A stretch of DNA of 6,911 nucleotides, from NCBI GenBank assembly GCA_023428205.1, contig JAEYZB010000180.1:1-6911 (forward strand), written 5' to 3'. Shown in pieces: positions 5,816 to 6,911 of the stretch. Positions within the stretch are counted from its first letter, which is position 1, and the number at the start of each line of letters is the position of its first letter. The DNA comes from Bacteroidota bacterium (GTDB taxonomy: Bacteria; Bacteroidota; Bacteroidia; Chitinophagales; LD1). The notes under the pieces were generated by a model, which was given only the letters and a program-made list of their open reading frames with translations, did no database searches and was not told the DNA's origin. Made by a program: the position numbers and the translations under genes.

Positions 5816-6610
5816 ATGGGAAAACACTTAAAATTTATATCGTCCGAATACCTTGATAAATACACGTCAAAATGTAAAGTTGACTGGTTAGAAGTATTCC
5901 ATAAATTACGGTCAAAGTCAAGTTTTACAACGGAAGATTTTGAATATTATCTTATTGCATCTTCCCTGTATTCGTCAAAGATTGAAGGAAATACCCTTGA
6001 TGCGAATAGTTTTTTCAGAAACAGAGGAAACAAAAGTTTCCCAAAGAAAAAGGAAGTGCAAGAAATCGAAGATTTAGTAAAGGCCTACAAATTTGCCTCA
6101 GAAAACAACCTTAATAAAACCAATTTTCTTAAGATTCATGAAATTCTATCCAAAACACTTTTGCCTGTCAATTTGCGTGGAAAAGTCCGAAAAGAGCAAG
6201 TGGGAGTGAGAGATTCAAAAACACTTAAACCTGTTTATTTAGCTGTCGAACCTCAGTTTGTAAATAAAGAATTAAGCAAGTTGTTTAGTGATATATCGGA
6301 ATTATTGAAACGTGAATTGTCTTATAAAGAGGTGTTTTACTATGCTTCTATGATTCATCTTTGGACTGCAAAAATTCATCCATTTATGGATGGTAATGGT
6401 CGGTCTGCAAGATTGCTTGAAAAATGGTTTTTAGTGTCAAAACTTGGCTTGTCAGCATGGTCTATAAATTCCGAAAAATATTATTGGGATAATCGCCCTG
6501 ATTATTATCAAAACATTGCTTTGGGCTATAATTACTATGCTTTGTATTGGGATAGGTGTTTTCCGTTCTTGTTGATGTTACCCGAAGCACTTAAAGAGTC
6601 AATCAAATAA
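5816..6610 (+). CDS. Fic-domain protein AMP-transferase, class II
   Basis: A 264-residue Fic protein. The catalytic motif is complete, HPFMDGNGR at 188-196: H188 as general base, D192 for metal, and the anion-hole GNGR. Such enzymes usually transfer AMP from ATP to a hydroxyl side chain of a target protein. An N-terminal inhibitory helix motif (S/T)xxxE(G/N) is seen as SSKIEG (53-58), with E57 the likely auto-inhibitory glutamate; this makes it class II, regulated within one chain and needing no separate antitoxin. The RGKVRKEQVGVRD segment (121-133) corresponds to the flap that docks the target. No membrane segment or extra DNA-binding domain is visible in the short C-terminus. Base composition is clearly AT-richer than in lpxK and the other left-hand genes, and the gene follows an attC-like palindrome, so recent acquisition is likely. 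Its target is unknown. Confidence 0.93.
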   Translation: MGKHLKFISSEYLDKYTSKCKVDWLEVFHKLRSKSSFTTEDFEYYLIASSLYSSKIEGNTLDANSFFRNRGNKSFPKKKEVQEIEDLVKAYKFASENNLNKTNFLKIHEILSKTLLPVNLRGKVRKEQVGVRDSKTLKPVYLAVEPQFVNKELSKLFSDISELLKRELSYKEVFYYASMIHLWTAKIHPFMDGNGRSARLLEKWFLVSKLGLSAWSINSEKYYWDNRPDYYQNIALGYNYYALYWDRCFPFLLMLPEALKESIK

Positions 6611-6694
6611 TTAGAAGTATTGTAAAGTCAATTGATTGGAAATGGATTGGCATATCTTATATCATTGCTTTTGTTCTTTTCGGTTTAGTTGCAT

Positions 6695-6911
6695 TTATAA
6701 AATTGGACTTTGATGTCCTTGTAAATGGAATTTCATTTTTGTCTGTTCAGTTTCTGGGATGTTTTCCCAAATTGTCTTTTCATTTAATTTTAAGTCAATA
6801 TTTAAACTGCTTCTCACAATATCTTTAATATGAAAGTACCAATCAGAAACAGTCCATTCTTTTAATTCTGTCGATTTAAACCCTTTTTGTTTTTCGTCCC
6901 AATAAACACCA
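6695..6911 (-). CDS. Unrecognised gene, C-terminal fragment (5' end beyond window)
   Basis: On the minus strand a frame is open from the right edge (first full codon at 6910) to a TAA at 6697-6695, giving 71 residues. It begins GVYWDEKQKGFKSTELKEW and ends KFHLQGHQSPIL. The composition is that of a soluble protein: charged, with five aromatic residues in EWTVSDWYFHIKD, and no low complexity. Codon use is AT-rich like the Fic gene. I do not recognise the family and assign no function. It converges on the Fic gene with an 84-base gap that holds no evident terminator. The opposite strand is also open over most of this stretch (6595-6828) but lacks a start codon, so the minus-strand reading is preferred; the support is protein-like composition only. 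Confidence 0.55.
   Translation of the reverse strand, partial: GVYWDEKQKGFKSTELKEWTVSDWYFHIKDIVRSSLNIDLKLNEKTIWENIPETEQTKMKFHLQGHQSPIL

Noticed and set aside
6628..6635. Palindrome TCAATTGA after the Fic gene
   Set aside because: Eight bases, AT-rich, with no stem extension; expected by chance, and not a second attC-like site.

Overview
The window looks like a chromosomal segment of a Bacteroidota bacterium, most likely of the Chitinophagales/Chitinophagaceae type. Three observations point there. Some families are largely confined to that phylum (DUF4293, and a PyrR-like phosphoribosyltransferase standing alone). LpxK and WbqC-like proteins indicate a Gram-negative lipopolysaccharide producer. 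The intergenic regions carry TAnnTTTG -7 boxes, the signature of the Bacteroidota housekeeping sigma factor, and gene starts lack strong Shine-Dalgarno sequences. The assignment is by pattern recognition only; no search was run.

Layout, left to right. (1) 1-1317 (+) is the 3' part of an RND-efflux outer-membrane channel gene whose signal peptide lies off the left edge. (2) 1318-1441 is a spacer with a REP-like repeat. (3) 1442-3395 (+) is a tightly spaced trio: a secreted CBM9/DOMON-like protein with a Gly/Met-rich insertion, a small bacterial PH-domain membrane protein and a WbqC-like protein. (4) 3396-3546 holds a second REP-like repeat and a good Bacteroidota promoter. (5) 3547-4044 (+) is a PyrR-like phosphoribosyltransferase, converging with (6) 4048-4485 (-), a four-helix DUF4293 membrane protein. 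(7) A short divergent promoter region leads into (8) lpxK (+), lipid A 4'-kinase, which has no usable ATG. (9) 5629-5815 is dominated by a roughly 140-nt imperfect palindrome resembling an integron attC site. (10) 5816-6610 (+) is a visibly AT-richer Fic-domain AMP-transferase gene. (11) 6695-6911 (-) is the 3' end of an unrecognised gene running off the right edge.

Functionally, most of the window is ordinary cell-envelope and housekeeping material: efflux channel, lipid A kinase, WbqC-like and PH-domain proteins. The part right of lpxK looks accessory: a compositionally different Fic gene and an orphan gene end on the opposite strand, introduced by a long palindrome. This junction is the most interesting place in the window. 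A second, subtler signal is a CTCG/T-run/ACCATTT motif found five times on the + strand, twice in the REP-like spacers and three times inside genes in three different reading frames.
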